Assembly: GCA_031292055.1 (NCBI GenBank)
Contig: JARLHV010000139.1
Location: 1 to 50,558, forward strand
From: Desulfosporosinus sp.
Lineage (GTDB): Bacteria > Bacillota > Desulfitobacteriia > Desulfitobacteriales > Desulfitobacteriaceae
Direction of reading: 5' to 3'
Length of the DNA: 50,558 bases
The notes beneath the pieces were generated by a model that saw only the letters and a list, made by a program, of their open reading frames with translations, searched no databases and was not told the DNA's origin. Within the stretch, counting starts at the first letter, position 1; every line of letters begins with the position of its first letter. This document shows positions 1 to 6,694 of the stretch, in pieces. The position numbers and the translations under genes are program-made.

Positions 1-180
1 ATTATATGCCAGGTTTAGCACGATTATCAATACTATCTTCAATTGAAGTAAAATCTGCTTGTCAACGCTCTTCACAAGAGCAAAATTCGCTCACTAGCAG
101 CCACCTTTTCATCCTTCACCGAGTATAAAAGAAATCAACGATAAATTTAACTGAGTTTCTGTTAATGTTACTTAACTACC
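1..180. other. no supported gene at window edge
   Basis: I see no confident gene. A plus-strand frame enters from beyond the window and stops at 126-128. A minus-strand frame across roughly 3-100 is interrupted by one TGA. Either could be the tail of a decayed gene cut by the window edge, but neither resembles a family I recognise. Confidence 0.4.
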
Positions 181-798
181 TTGTGTTACTTTTTCGGAGG
201 TTTCTCAGGCACGGGATTCACTGATTTTCTACTCATGTCGAGGGAGATATTCGAACGATTCAAGGCGTTAAGCTTGGTTGGCACTTCAGAAGTAAAAAGG
301 GCGGTCCGCTTTTATTACATATTGCATTTTAGCTTTGGGGCAAAAATGCAAAGCTTTATCATAAGCCCGACTGAAAAACCTCCAAACGTTTTGAAGAGCC
401 TTGAGGATAAGATAAGAACGACCAAGGAGCGGCTGCAAAACACCATAATTGAACACAGGGACTTCGGGCAAGTAATCAGCAGTTACGACCGGCTAGGCAC
501 GATCTTTTATTGCGATCCTCCATACTTCAGTTTGAGCGGATACGGCAGCCAGGGGAGTAAGCCATTTACGAAAGAGGATCATGTTAGATTAAGAGATTGT
601 CTATCTGGTATCCAGGGGAAATTTCTGCTCAGCATTAATGATCATCCGGAAACAAAAAGATTATATGCCGGGTTTAACATCGAAGAAGTAAAGGTAAAAT
701 ACTCTATTTGTAAATCCGATAAGGGCTTAATCTACAAAGAGCTCTTAATAAGTAATTATGTAACTCCAACCGAATCAGGTAAGGATAACGCAGTATGA
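181..798 (+). pseudogene. D12-class DNA adenine methylase, N-terminally damaged remnant
   Basis: The C-terminal two thirds of a Dam/D12-type N6-adenine methyltransferase are readable: a helical part with SREIFERFK and an FYYxLxxSFGAKxQSF-like block, then the catalytic DPPYF motif at about nt 514-528, then a closing region ending near LLISNY. Family members are usually 250-300 aa and begin with a KxxGGK-like SAM-binding segment, which is missing. The short FGGFSGTG stretch at the start may be what is left of the FGGSG motif, joined directly to the SREIF region, which would mean an internal deletion. The only possible start is a TTG at 181 or an ATG at 235, both without a good ribosome site. 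I read it as a non-functional relic of a phage or restriction-modification gene. Confidence 0.6.
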
Positions 799-817
799 AG
801 CACATACTTTGAATTTG

Positions 818-842
818 GCTCTCATCGGAAACGGTGGGAGCA
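818..842 (+). terminator. hairpin, first copy
   Basis: GCTCTCA pairs with TGGGAGC (one G-T pair) around the loop TCGGAAACGG just after the methylase remnant. The T tail is weak. The same loop recurs in the hairpin at about 1007-1037, so one copy was probably duplicated. Confidence 0.4.
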
Positions 843-1006
843 TATTGTATATTCATAAGACAAGTTTCTCCTTACTTCGCAGGGAAATTATGGGATAATT
901 AAGATGACTCACCTACTCTTTTTTATGGCCATTAGTAACCTTGCTAATGTATGACGGCCACGCCCTATGAGCATAATAGTCCTTGAAAACTCATTCGTCC
1001 TACTTG

Positions 1007-1037
1007 CCCCTCATCGGAAACGGTGGAGGCCTTTTTT
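1007..1037 (+). terminator. rho-independent terminator, second copy
   Basis: A CCCTCA arm and a TGGAGG arm enclose the TCGGAAACGG-type loop, followed by CCTTTTTTAATT. It is a better terminator than the first copy because of its T tract. Confidence 0.5.
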
Positions 1038-1120
1038 AATTATTGACAGATCAAAACTAAACCAGTAAGCTTTTTTAAGAAATACGCTGTCAGATACACG
1101 ACTGGAGGCGATAAATCTAC

Positions 1121-1333
1121 TTGATTATAATTGATAAAACTATCTGCAAACGAATCGCTCGCTGCAGACAAGAGTGCAATCTAACTCAAGGAGAGTTAGC
1201 TGCTAATGTTGGACTAAATCTTAGTCGCCTTATTAAAATAGAAGCCGGATCACTGATACCTCGCATAAGCGAACTCGCACAATTGGCGGTTGGGTTTAAC
1301 ATATCGATCGACGAGCTAGTTAATAACGAGTAA
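1121..1333 (+). CDS. small XRE-family HTH regulator
   Basis: A 70-aa single-domain DNA-binding protein. The Cro/C1-type helix-turn-helix spans nearly the whole chain: RIARCRQECNLTQGELA, then VGLNLSRLIKIEAG as turn and recognition helix, then LAQLAVGFNISIDELV as the last helices. Start is TTG at 1121 with a GGAGGCG site about 12 nt upstream. A terminator follows directly. Proteins of this type are usually autoregulators in phage-like or plasmid-like islands. Its target cannot be read from the sequence, and it stands alone with no partner gene next to it. Confidence 0.75.
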   Translation: MIIIDKTICKRIARCRQECNLTQGELAANVGLNLSRLIKIEAGSLIPRISELAQLAVGFNISIDELVNNE

Positions 1334-1376
1334 GGTTCTCACTTGAACGGTGGGAGCCTTATTTATTATTTCAGGC
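1334..1376 (+). terminator. rho-independent terminator after the XRE gene
   Basis: GGTTCTCAC and GTGGGAGCC enclose TTGAACG, followed by TTATTTATTATTT. The arms resemble the hairpins at about 820 and 1010. Confidence 0.6.
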
Positions 1377-1385
1377 AAATAAAAT

Positions 1386-1415
1386 AGCCCCCTCAGCTTT
1401 TGTGCCGAAGGGGCT
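1386..1415 (-). terminator. terminator for the PLD-like lipoprotein gene
   Basis: Read on the minus strand, AGCCCCT and GGGGGCT arms enclose a loop of about 16 nt and are followed by ATTTTATTT, just downstream of the minus-strand gene ending at 1434. Confidence 0.5.
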
Positions 1416-1433
1416 TGTGGTGGAATTTTTCAA

Positions 1434-1997
1434 TCAATTTATGCTGGCATAATCCTTCGTGTCACTCCACATCTGCTGGAATTCATCATCCCACTTCGAT
1501 GCAATACCTGAATCATGGATTACGACCAAAACCTCATCATTTTCCGTTGACGCGTTTTGCGTGTAATTGTAGGAACCCGTGGTGACCACGCTCTTATCTA
1601 TGATCGAAACCTTCATGTGCATAAGTCCGGAGTGGGTATTTTCTTTAATAGGGATGCTGGCACCCTCTAATAGTGTTAGCTCTTTTGCTTCGGACTTAGA
1701 TTTAGCTTCGATTTTGTCAGTAATAACACGTACGGCCACCCCGCGTTTCTTGGCAGCGATGACAGAGTCCACGATATCTTTCTTCGTTAGGCTGTAGATG
1801 GCTATGTCGAGGGTTGATTTAGCAGAGCTTATTTGTGACTCAAGAATTTGATCGGGGTGCTGGTTGGCCTTGGTGAAGTATGATTCCACTTGTGTGCCCG
1901 AGGGTGTAGACTGTGTGGTTGCGGCAGAGGCAGATGGGCTGCAACCAGATATCGAGAGTGAAGCACAGAGTAATAAGAGAATGAGTATTTTCTTCAT
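1434..1997 (-). CDS. phospholipase D-like (Nuc-type) lipoprotein nuclease
   Basis: 187 aa from an ATG with AAAGGAGA 7 nt upstream; a longer frame to 2039 has no ribosome site. Residues 1-19 form a lipoprotein signal peptide with lipobox SISGC (Cys19), so the protein should be anchored outside the membrane. The rest is one PLD domain with a single HKD motif: H127, K129, D134, then GSYN at 141-144. Single-HKD members such as Nuc act as dimers on DNA or phosphodiesters. Here a secreted nuclease or phosphodiesterase is the best guess; substrate is unknown. Downstream it has its own terminator, and the divergent context shows no operon. Confidence 0.8.
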   Translation of the reverse strand: MKKILILLLLCASLSISGCSPSASAATTQSTPSGTQVESYFTKANQHPDQILESQISSAKSTLDIAIYSLTKKDIVDSVIAAKKRGVAVRVITDKIEAKSKSEAKELTLLEGASIPIKENTHSGLMHMKVSIIDKSVVTTGSYNYTQNASTENDEVLVVIHDSGIASKWDDEFQQMWSDTKDYASIN

Positions 1998-2108
1998 GAT
2001 GGATCTCCTTTGTAATTTAAGTAGCCATCGTGGTTGCACTGGAGGCTATCTGTGTTTATACCGTTATAAAACGAATGCTATCATAGGCCATTTTTATTTT
2101 TTAACTCG

Positions 2109-2783
2109 TTAATCTTGAGCCGAAGCCGTATACCCACGTTTTTTAGCTTCTCCTAGAGTTATGGGTATACTGCTCTTCGTAAGATATTGGGATCCGGCAG
2201 TATGATATTTCTTGCCTGTCTTTGTTATGTATACGATGGTGCTATCGTCGTCTGTTGATGAGCTTGCACTTGTAGGTGTTTGCTCGGTAGATGCGCTGAC
2301 CGAACTAGATGGGGCAGGAGCAGGAGGCGTGGAAGCCGTAGAGAGTGTTGGTGTTGGCGTGGGTTGAGCTACTGCATCTTGCACCGCCTTTGCGTCTGCC
2401 TGTTGTTTTGCAAGAGCGTCAGCATCGGCCTTAGCCTTTGCATTGGCTGTCGCTTTGTCATTTACAGCTTGCGCAGCATCGGCATTAGCATCAGCTTTTT
2501 GCTTTGCAGCTAAGTCGGCAGCTGCCTTATCCTTGGCTATTTGCTCAGGAGTTTTTGTAATAGGAGTAACCGTCGTAACGCTGGGGAGAGACGCTGGCGT
2601 ATGAGTGGCATTAGGTGAATTAATTGCAAATACACAAAATAGCACAAACATAATCAAAGCAGACAGCAGGGTTTGCTTTCTTGTATATTTCCTTTCGCCT
2701 CGCGAAACCCATTTTGGATTGATACTAATTACTAACATTATCATGAAAATTAAGAAACTCGCGATACCTAGAAACTCTAGCAT
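2109..2783 (-). CDS. membrane-anchored Ala-rich protein with C-terminal nuclease-tail-like domain
   Basis: 224 aa with a GGGAGG ribosome site. Two hydrophobic segments lie near residues 3-22 and 40-56. Residues about 80-135 are very rich in Ala, Lys, Asp and Gln (repeats of KADA/AKQKADA), probably a long helix or coiled coil. Residues about 135-175 are a Pro/Ser/Thr linker. The end, VYITKTGKKYHTAGSQYL and GEAKKRGY, resembles the small C-terminal domain found on secreted thermonuclease-like proteins. In that domain a pair of Cys is usual (YHxxxCxYL and GYxxC); here both positions are Ser. It may therefore lack the disulfide or metal site. No enzyme domain is seen, so function is unknown. Confidence 0.65.
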   Translation of the reverse strand: MLEFLGIASFLIFMIMLVISINPKWVSRGERKYTRKQTLLSALIMFVLFCVFAINSPNATHTPASLPSVTTVTPITKTPEQIAKDKAAADLAAKQKADANADAAQAVNDKATANAKAKADADALAKQQADAKAVQDAVAQPTPTPTLSTASTPPAPAPSSSVSASTEQTPTSASSSTDDDSTIVYITKTGKKYHTAGSQYLTKSSIPITLGEAKKRGYTASAQD

Positions 2784-2998
2784 TTAAGTATCCTCCCTGT
2801 TTATTTGATTTATGAAAACCTTTAAGCTTTCAATGAGTTATAGGAATCTCCTGCCATGCGACAGGATTAATGGTTTTGCGACAAATAAATAAAGATAAGG
2901 CCTTGACGTTGTCCCCAGAGTCTTATCTTTATTTATTTGGGTTATCGGCCCTAAAATTATGTTCGAATATGCGAAAAATATTTCTAAAGGCCCGATAA
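2784..2998. other. intergenic stretch with a 17-bp perfect inverted repeat
   Basis: No gene. It contains the stem-loop at 2883-2938 between two minus-strand genes and the upstream region of the gene ending at 2109. Confidence 0.5.
2883..2938. terminator. AT-rich 17-bp perfect stem-loop
   Basis: Bases 2883-2899 are the exact reverse complement of 2922-2938, with a 22-nt loop. It lies downstream of the minus-strand XRE gene at 2999-3184 and is most simply its terminator, although the stem is unusually AT-rich and the loop long. Confidence 0.5.
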
Positions 2999-3184
2999 TT
3001 AGTCTGGCCAGATGTGTTCAACTGAATAACCCAAGGCTCTTGCTATCTTTTTAGCAGTATCTAAAGTTATTGATTTCTTATCGTTTTCTATTTTACTTAA
3101 GTCGCTTTGATCAATTCCAGCCATTTCGGCAAGCTCTCCCTGAGTGAGCTTTTGCTTTTTCCTAATTTGTTTGATCCTGTTCAC
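2999..3184 (-). CDS. small XRE-family HTH regulator
   Basis: 61 aa, essentially only a Cro/C1 helix-turn-helix: RIKQIRKKQKLTQGELA, AGIDQSDLSKIENDKK, and LDTAKKIARALGYSVEHIWP. The recognition-helix region is textbook for the family. It is transcribed away from the next XRE gene at 3414, as in phage-type divergent repressor pairs, with about 230 bp between them. Target unknown. Confidence 0.75.
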   Translation of the reverse strand: MNRIKQIRKKQKLTQGELAEMAGIDQSDLSKIENDKKSITLDTAKKIARALGYSVEHIWPD

Positions 3185-3413
3185 TACTTCACCACCATAA
3201 GAAAACCATTAAACATTGTTAACGGAATATCCTTCCATGGTGGCAAGAAGCAAAACTTGGTTATAATATGAGTGATCAACCCTAAAAATAGAATGAAACT
3301 CCGAATTTATAACATATATGTCGTAGAATATGTACTTATTACGGGAGCATTTATTACATGATTCGACACGATTCAAGTAGTAAGCTTATAGGTAGCACCA
3401 GGGGAATGGCATT

Positions 3414-3620
3414 ATGAGGGGGAAAAGGATTGCTCAGCTTCGCAAGGGAATGGGGTGGACACAAAAGGAACTGTCCGAAGTGACCGGGTTAAGTAGGGGG
3501 TATATTGCGGCTATTGAAGCCGGGAAAGATCCGGGTATAAGAGCACTGGCTGTGATCGCAGAAGCGTTAGGGATAAAGGTAAGTGAACTCTATGAAGCCG
3601 TTCGACAAATTACCCCTTGA
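3414..3620 (+). CDS. small XRE-family HTH regulator
   Basis: 68 aa with AGGGGA upstream of the ATG. HTH segments: RIAQLRKGMGWTQKELS, TGLSRGYIAAIEAGKDP, and ALAVIAEALGIKVSELYE. It faces away from the XRE gene at 2999-3184. A strong promoter with a LexA-like box starts right after its stop codon, so it is probably not co-transcribed with the 84-aa gene that follows. Confidence 0.75.
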   Translation: MRGKRIAQLRKGMGWTQKELSEVTGLSRGYIAAIEAGKDPGIRALAVIAEALGIKVSELYEAVRQITP

Positions 3621-3645
3621 AAATATAGAACGCATGTTCTAATAT
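3617..3645 (+). promoter_or_regulatory. promoter with LexA/DinR-like SOS box in the spacer
   Basis: TTGAAA (3617-3622), a 17-nt spacer and TAATAT (3640-3645) form a good sigma-A promoter. The spacer contains GAAC-GCAT-GTTC (3628-3639), which fits the Gram-positive LexA pattern GAAC-N4-GTTC. Binding there would block polymerase directly. Confidence 0.65.
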
Positions 3646-3676
3646 TAGGCATAACGTTCTTGAGGAGGGGTTAATT

Positions 3677-3931
3677 TTGGGAACAAAAACGAAGGTAAAA
3701 ACAAGCGAAGATCAGTTCGCTAATGAATTTCTCGACGAAGTTAATGTACTTATCGAAGTCAAGGTCAGTGACGACGAAGGGGAGACATGGCATAGACGCA
3801 AGATCAGCATGGTCTCAGGCTTGGATGAGTCAGGGCTTAACTTGGGAGAGTGGTTCCAGTTTAATGGAGAGAAGTTTGTAGTGCTGCCTGGGGAGGATGG
3901 GATGGTAGCTGAGCCGGTTAAACGCAAATGA
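3677..3931 (+). CDS. 84-aa protein of unknown function, probably SOS-regulated
   Basis: TTG start with GAGGAGGGG upstream. The protein is acidic to neutral with no membrane segment. It contains VLIEVKVSDDEGETWHRRKI and a LNLGEWFQFNGEKFVVLPGEDG segment that looks like a small beta-rich domain. I do not recognise a family. The LexA-like promoter immediately upstream suggests a role linked to DNA damage or element induction, for example an accessory to a repair polymerase, but no such polymerase gene is present beside it. Confidence 0.6.
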   Translation: MGTKTKVKTSEDQFANEFLDEVNVLIEVKVSDDEGETWHRRKISMVSGLDESGLNLGEWFQFNGEKFVVLPGEDGMVAEPVKRK

Positions 3932-3991
3932 CAAAAAAGGAAGACCGTACACCCCGACAAGAGTTCCGGACTTCCTATCAAAGAAACACTT

Positions 3992-4041
3992 CCAAAGAAG
4001 GTTCTTATACTTTGATTATATCCAATTTTAACCTTCTTTGG
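3992..4041 (+). terminator. 12-bp perfect inverted repeat upstream of XRE gene
   Basis: CCAAAGAAGGTT (3992-4003) and AACCTTCTTTGG (4030-4041) enclose a 26-nt AT-rich loop. It could terminate the 84-aa gene or be a regulatory stem-loop or operator for the gene at 4071. Confidence 0.4.
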
Positions 4042-4070
4042 TAAGCGGGAAACGAAGGAGAGCGGTATAA

Positions 4071-4265
4071 ATGTTTCAGATTACGCTAAAGGATGCAAGG
4101 GAGTTGAGCGGATACACTAAAGAAGAAGTCGCTGGTCATTGTGGAATTACAGAAGATCTCTACAGGGACTTGGAAGATGATTTTGGCAAAACTCCAGCCA
4201 GAATAGCTTTTGCGATATGCTCATTATTGAAGATTAGTCTCGATTGTATTTATATACGTGGGTAA
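4071..4265 (+). CDS. small HTH protein (XRE-like, divergent)
   Basis: 64 aa, ATG preceded by GAAGGAGAG. The layout ITLKDARELSGYTKEEVA, CGITEDLYRDLEDD, IAFAICSLLKISLDCIYI follows the XRE helix pattern, but the recognition helix is less typical than in its three neighbours. A strong terminator overlaps its stop codon. This is the last gene before the tRNA-derived repeat that bounds the integrated element. Confidence 0.65.
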   Translation: MFQITLKDARELSGYTKEEVAGHCGITEDLYRDLEDDFGKTPARIAFAICSLLKISLDCIYIRG

Positions 4266-4307
4266 CAAAATAAACACCGAGGCGGTAAGCTTCGGTGTTT
4301 ATTTTGT
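4265..4307 (+). terminator. strong rho-independent terminator
   Basis: A 16-bp perfect stem (4265-4280 with 4292-4307) and an 11-nt loop. A and T tracts on both sides make it bidirectional. Confidence 0.75.
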
Positions 4308-4347
4308 TGCTTTGGTGTGTATATTTGTGTGTACGGTAATTTTTAAA

Positions 4348-4422
4348 GTGGTGCGGTCGAGAGGACTTGAACCTCCATGCCCTTGCGAGCACTAGAACCT
4401 GAATCTAGCGCGTCTGCCAGTT
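4348..4422 (-). repeat. distal att repeat: 3' fragment of tRNA-Leu
   Basis: Identical over 75 bp to 9056-9130. It contains the CCA, T arm, variable arm and anticodon region but not the 5' end, so it is not a functional tRNA. After 4422 a 20-nt insertion containing a small GGGGC/GCCCC hairpin is followed by another short piece resembling the tRNA (CCGCCAC at 4444-4449). Confidence 0.85.
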
Positions 4423-4482
4423 TGGGGCTACGCCCCTTGAATCCGCCACTGTAAAGGGTTTGAGGGTTTTTGATTAACAGAA

Positions 4483-4491
4483 AATCTAGTG
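4483..4491 (+). repeat. AATCTAGTG motif at element left end
   Basis: This 9-mer also occurs twice at the other element end (8965 and 8989) and, with one difference, in the tRNA anticodon region. It is a candidate integrase contact site. Confidence 0.35.
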
Positions 4492-4587
4492 GGGAACTGT
4501 TTACTTGTAATTGTCTGTATAATATCATACGGTTTGTCCAATGAAAAGTGCAAAACGAAATTAAGCACATTTTGTTTTGTTGCACAA

Positions 4588-4624
4588 TATACTGTACAAT
4601 GTAAGTGAGTACACTATACTGTAC
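4588..4624 (+). promoter_or_regulatory. putative YefM-YoeB operator, two direct 10-mers
   Basis: TATACTGTAC occurs at 4588-4597 and 4615-4624, 27 bp apart, just upstream of yefM. The first includes TGTACA, the core hexamer known for YefM operators. A third, inverted copy lies right after yoeB. Confidence 0.55.
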
Positions 4625-4653
4625 TAAAGATGGTAAGCAAGGGAGCGGATTTT

Positions 4654-4923
4654 ATGTTGGCTGTTAATTATTCCACTTACAGGAATAACCTAAAAGAATA
4701 TTGTGACAGAGCAACGGATGATAACGAAACTATTATTGTAACTCGAAAAGGTGAAAAGAATGTTGTTTTAATGAGCCTTGACGAATACAATAACATTATG
4801 GAAAATCTGAAAATATTGAAAAATCCAAGTTACTTTATCGAGTTATTCCAGTCCTTACAACAGCTCAATGAAGGTAAAATTGTTATTAAGACAATGGAAG
4901 AATTGGAAGCTATGGAGCAATGA
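4654..4923 (+). CDS. yefM: antitoxin of the YefM/Phd family
   Basis: 89 aa from the ATG at 4654, chosen because GGAGCGG lies just before it; a GTG/ATG frame begins earlier at 4630. The N-terminal Phd/YefM DNA-binding fold is clear (MLAVNYSTYRNNLKEYCDRA, ETIIVTRKGEKNVVLMSLDE). The C-terminal tail, which wraps the toxin in this family, follows (KPxx-like LQQLNEGK to the end). It neutralises YoeB and represses the operon through the TGTAC-type sites upstream. The stop overlaps the toxin start by 4 bp (ATGA), typical of coupled toxin-antitoxin genes. Confidence 0.9.
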   Translation: MLAVNYSTYRNNLKEYCDRATDDNETIIVTRKGEKNVVLMSLDEYNNIMENLKILKNPSYFIELFQSLQQLNEGKIVIKTMEELEAMEQ

Positions 4924-5180
4924 ATATAATATTTTCAGAAAAGGCATGGGGAGAATATACTGATTGGCAGAAAGAGGATAAAAAGATTGTTGCAAAAATA
5001 AATTTGTTAATTAAAGACATTCAAAGAAATGGTATGCTTGTTGGGGTAGGGCAACCTGAACTTTTAAAACATGGATTATCAGGATTGTGTAGTAGGAGAA
5101 TAACGCAGGAACATAGGCTCGTTTACGCACAAGACGAAAATGGAAATTTAGTTATCGCAAAATGCAAAGGGCATTATTAA
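4920..5180 (+). CDS. yoeB: YoeB/Txe-family ribosome-dependent mRNA endonuclease toxin
   Basis: 86 aa, the normal YoeB length. Family signatures are all present: WGEYTDWQKEDKKIVAKIN, GQPELLKHGLSGLCSRRI, EHRLVYA and the terminal GHY that carries catalytic His85 and Tyr86. YoeB binds the ribosome A site and cuts mRNA when the antitoxin is degraded. In this setting it probably stabilises the integrated element. A terminator follows at about 5241. Expression is translationally coupled to yefM. Confidence 0.9.
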   Translation: MNIIFSEKAWGEYTDWQKEDKKIVAKINLLIKDIQRNGMLVGVGQPELLKHGLSGLCSRRITQEHRLVYAQDENGNLVIAKCKGHY

Positions 5181-5185
5181 CAGTC

Positions 5186-5195
5186 GTACAGTATA
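5186..5195 (-). promoter_or_regulatory. third, inverted copy of the toxin-antitoxin operator 10-mer
   Basis: GTACAGTATA is the exact reverse complement of the two 10-mers upstream of yefM and begins 5 nt after the yoeB stop codon. Confidence 0.4.
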
Positions 5196-5240
5196 ACATT
5201 CGAGAATACGGTTAATAGCATGAGCGTTCATTAAATCTTT

Positions 5241-5271
5241 GGTTAGGTAATCAACATACCTAGCCATTTTT
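5241..5271 (+). terminator. terminator of yefM-yoeB
   Basis: GGTTAGGTA and TACCTAGCC (9 pairs, one G-T) enclose a 7-nt loop and are followed by ATTTTTAT. Confidence 0.7.
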
Positions 5272-5415
5272 ATCACCCTAAACCCTCAGAATGCCCTACA
5301 ACGAGTTTGAATGAATAAGGTAGAACTTCCTATCCTGTCATACCTCACCCCCTTTAGACAGGGTGTAGCGTAAATAGGGGACATAGGACATCGTAAATAG
5401 CAAATATGTAATCTT

Positions 5416-5445
5416 AAAGGTGAAGAAATTCGCCTTTTTTTTGTT
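5416..5445 (+). terminator. hairpin with T8 tail
   Basis: AAAGGTGA pairs with TCGCCTTT around AGAAAT, followed by a run of T. No gene ends directly upstream, so a short RNA or a decayed gene may once have ended here. Confidence 0.5.
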
Positions 5446-5603
5446 GTCACTTGTTGATGATTATTATGTGTTACATATTAGTCATAAAGAAGTAATGAGG
5501 TAAATCCGTGCCTATTCCTTGAAAAGATGCTTGAATTGAACCATAAAATATGTTGCGGAATACTTTTAAATTAATTGCCTACCTGATCTACTAAGACAAT
5601 AGG

Positions 5604-5634
5604 AGGACTGCGGATTTCAATGCAGTCCTTTCTT
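5604..5634 (+). terminator. hairpin AGGACTGC/GCAGTCCT
   Basis: An 8-bp perfect stem with a 10-nt loop, followed by TTCTTCCTTCT. Confidence 0.5.
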
Positions 5635-5663
5635 CCTTCTCACATGTTTTGATAATCACTTTA

Positions 5664-5692
5664 AATATTAACTAATGTGAAAAGTTAATATT
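5664..5692. repeat. inverted repeat AATATTAACT, first pair
   Basis: AATATTAACT (5664-5673) and AGTTAATATT (5683-5692) with a 9-nt spacer. The same half-sites recur at 5772-5811. Confidence 0.55.
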
Positions 5693-5771
5693 GATCATAA
5701 GACCTATATCTCTAGGGGTATGCAGGTTGTAGGGTTTAGTAACAAACTATTACAAGTCCGTCCTTGTATAT

Positions 5772-5811
5772 AATATTAACTAATGATACTATAATCACAT
5801 AAGTTAATATT
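5772..5811. promoter_or_regulatory. inverted repeat AATATTAACT, second pair, directly upstream of recombinase
   Basis: Half-sites at 5772-5781 and 5802-5811 with a 20-nt spacer, ending 5 nt before the AGGAG of the recombinase gene. Possible binding sites for the recombinase or a repressor. Confidence 0.5.
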
Positions 5812-5830
5812 ACTTAGGAGATTGAACATC

Positions 5831-6451
5831 ATGGAAATCACAAAGACAAGTCGAGGAATTACCAAAGCTCAAGAGGTCGAACCGATCAAAAACCTTAAGG
5901 ACATTGCTAAAATTAAACAATTTCTTTTGGGCAAAGAGAACAAAAGAGACTATATGCTGTTTGTCCTTGGTATCAATGTTGGTCTTCGTGCAGGTGATCT
6001 ACTCAGCCTTAAAGTTAAAGATGTCATTCATGAGGATCAAATAGTTGACACAGTTAAAATACAGGAAGAGAAAACAGGGAAGGCACGAGAATTTAATCTG
6101 AATAGAAGTGCTAAAGATGGCATCAAGTTATATCTAGACAGTTTAGCAAGTTACAATGATGAAGACTTTTTATTCAAGAGTAACAAAGGTGGGGGAGCAA
6201 TCACAGTTGAATATGCTCACAGCATTATAAAGAAGACATTAAGGGAATTAAACGTCAAGGGTAACTATGGAACTCACTCGTTAAGAAAGACCTTTGCATA
6301 CCACACTTATAGCAACAACATAAAGACTAATCCTGCTATTGTTGAGACATTGCAGAAGATGCTTAATCATTCGTGTAGTTCGGTTACTCTAAGATACATT
6401 GGCATAACCAAAGAAGTTATTAGTGACGTGTACACAAGTCTAAATTTATAA
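5831..6451 (+). CDS. short tyrosine recombinase (phage integrase family)
   Basis: 206 aa from the ATG at 5831 (AGGAG about 10 nt upstream). It contains little more than the catalytic domain: the first Arg in GLRAGDLLSLK, HSLRKTFAYH for His-x-x-Arg, the NHSCSSVTLRYIGI segment with the third catalytic His and the nucleophilic Tyr. The N-terminal core-binding domain is reduced compared with the 300-aa norm. Short recombinases like this often act in resolution or inversion. Its partner site may be the AATATTAACT repeats immediately upstream. It is the second recombinase of this element, besides the integrase at 7929-8900. Confidence 0.85.
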   Translation: MEITKTSRGITKAQEVEPIKNLKDIAKIKQFLLGKENKRDYMLFVLGINVGLRAGDLLSLKVKDVIHEDQIVDTVKIQEEKTGKAREFNLNRSAKDGIKLYLDSLASYNDEDFLFKSNKGGGAITVEYAHSIIKKTLRELNVKGNYGTHSLRKTFAYHTYSNNIKTNPAIVETLQKMLNHSCSSVTLRYIGITKEVISDVYTSLNL

Positions 6452-6481
6452 ACATAAAACGTCTCACTGATCCCAACACAA

Positions 6482-6513
6482 AAGCAAGGCTTAAACCCCC
6501 TTGCTTCTTTTTT
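6482..6513 (+). terminator. terminator of the short recombinase gene
   Basis: AAGCAAGG and CCTTGCTT enclose a 9-nt loop and are followed by CTTTTTT. Confidence 0.75.
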
Positions 6514-6633
6514 ATATCTAATTCGATCTATCTATATAGAGGTAGGGGCTGGTTTTACATATTTTGGGGTATGGGATTTTTTGCAAGCATGGGTTGCACT
6601 TCCGTCCACACCAATCTTCCTTCGATCGAACAG

Positions 6634-6662
6634 TTGATAGGTGACTATATAAGATACATATT
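6634..6662 (+). promoter_or_regulatory. promoter-like repeat unit, first copy
   Basis: TTGATA, a 17-nt spacer and CATATT. The block AGTTGATAGGT and CTATATA is repeated at 7729-7750, so the two regions share a transcription signal. Confidence 0.4.
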
Positions 6663-6694
6663 TTCAAACACTAAGAAGGAAATGGAGGGAAAAC

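Larger units (their letters stand above)
799..1120. other. intergenic stretch with two related hairpins
   Basis: No gene is supported. The stretch holds two near-identical hairpin sequences (about 820-840 and 1007-1032), each with CTCATCGGAAACGGTGG at its core. The second ends in a run of T and can work as a terminator. A ribosome site for the next gene lies at about 1102-1108. Confidence 0.55.
5272..5830. other. 559-bp gene-free stretch with hairpins and operator-like repeats
   Basis: No gene is supported. It holds a hairpin with T tract at about 5416-5445, a second hairpin at 5604-5634, and two inverted-repeat pairs of AATATTAACT leading into the recombinase gene. Confidence 0.5.

Noticed and set aside
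3..100. Minus-strand frame with one in-frame TGA, which could be read as selenocysteine
   Set aside because: The organism may use selenium, but there is no SECIS-like stem seen after the TGA, no recognisable family, and the frame is cut by the window edge. A decayed gene is simpler.
4420..4450. Second tRNA-Leu gene at 4348
   Set aside because: The 5' acceptor and D arm are missing, and the sequence after 4422 diverges with an insertion, so it is only an att fragment.
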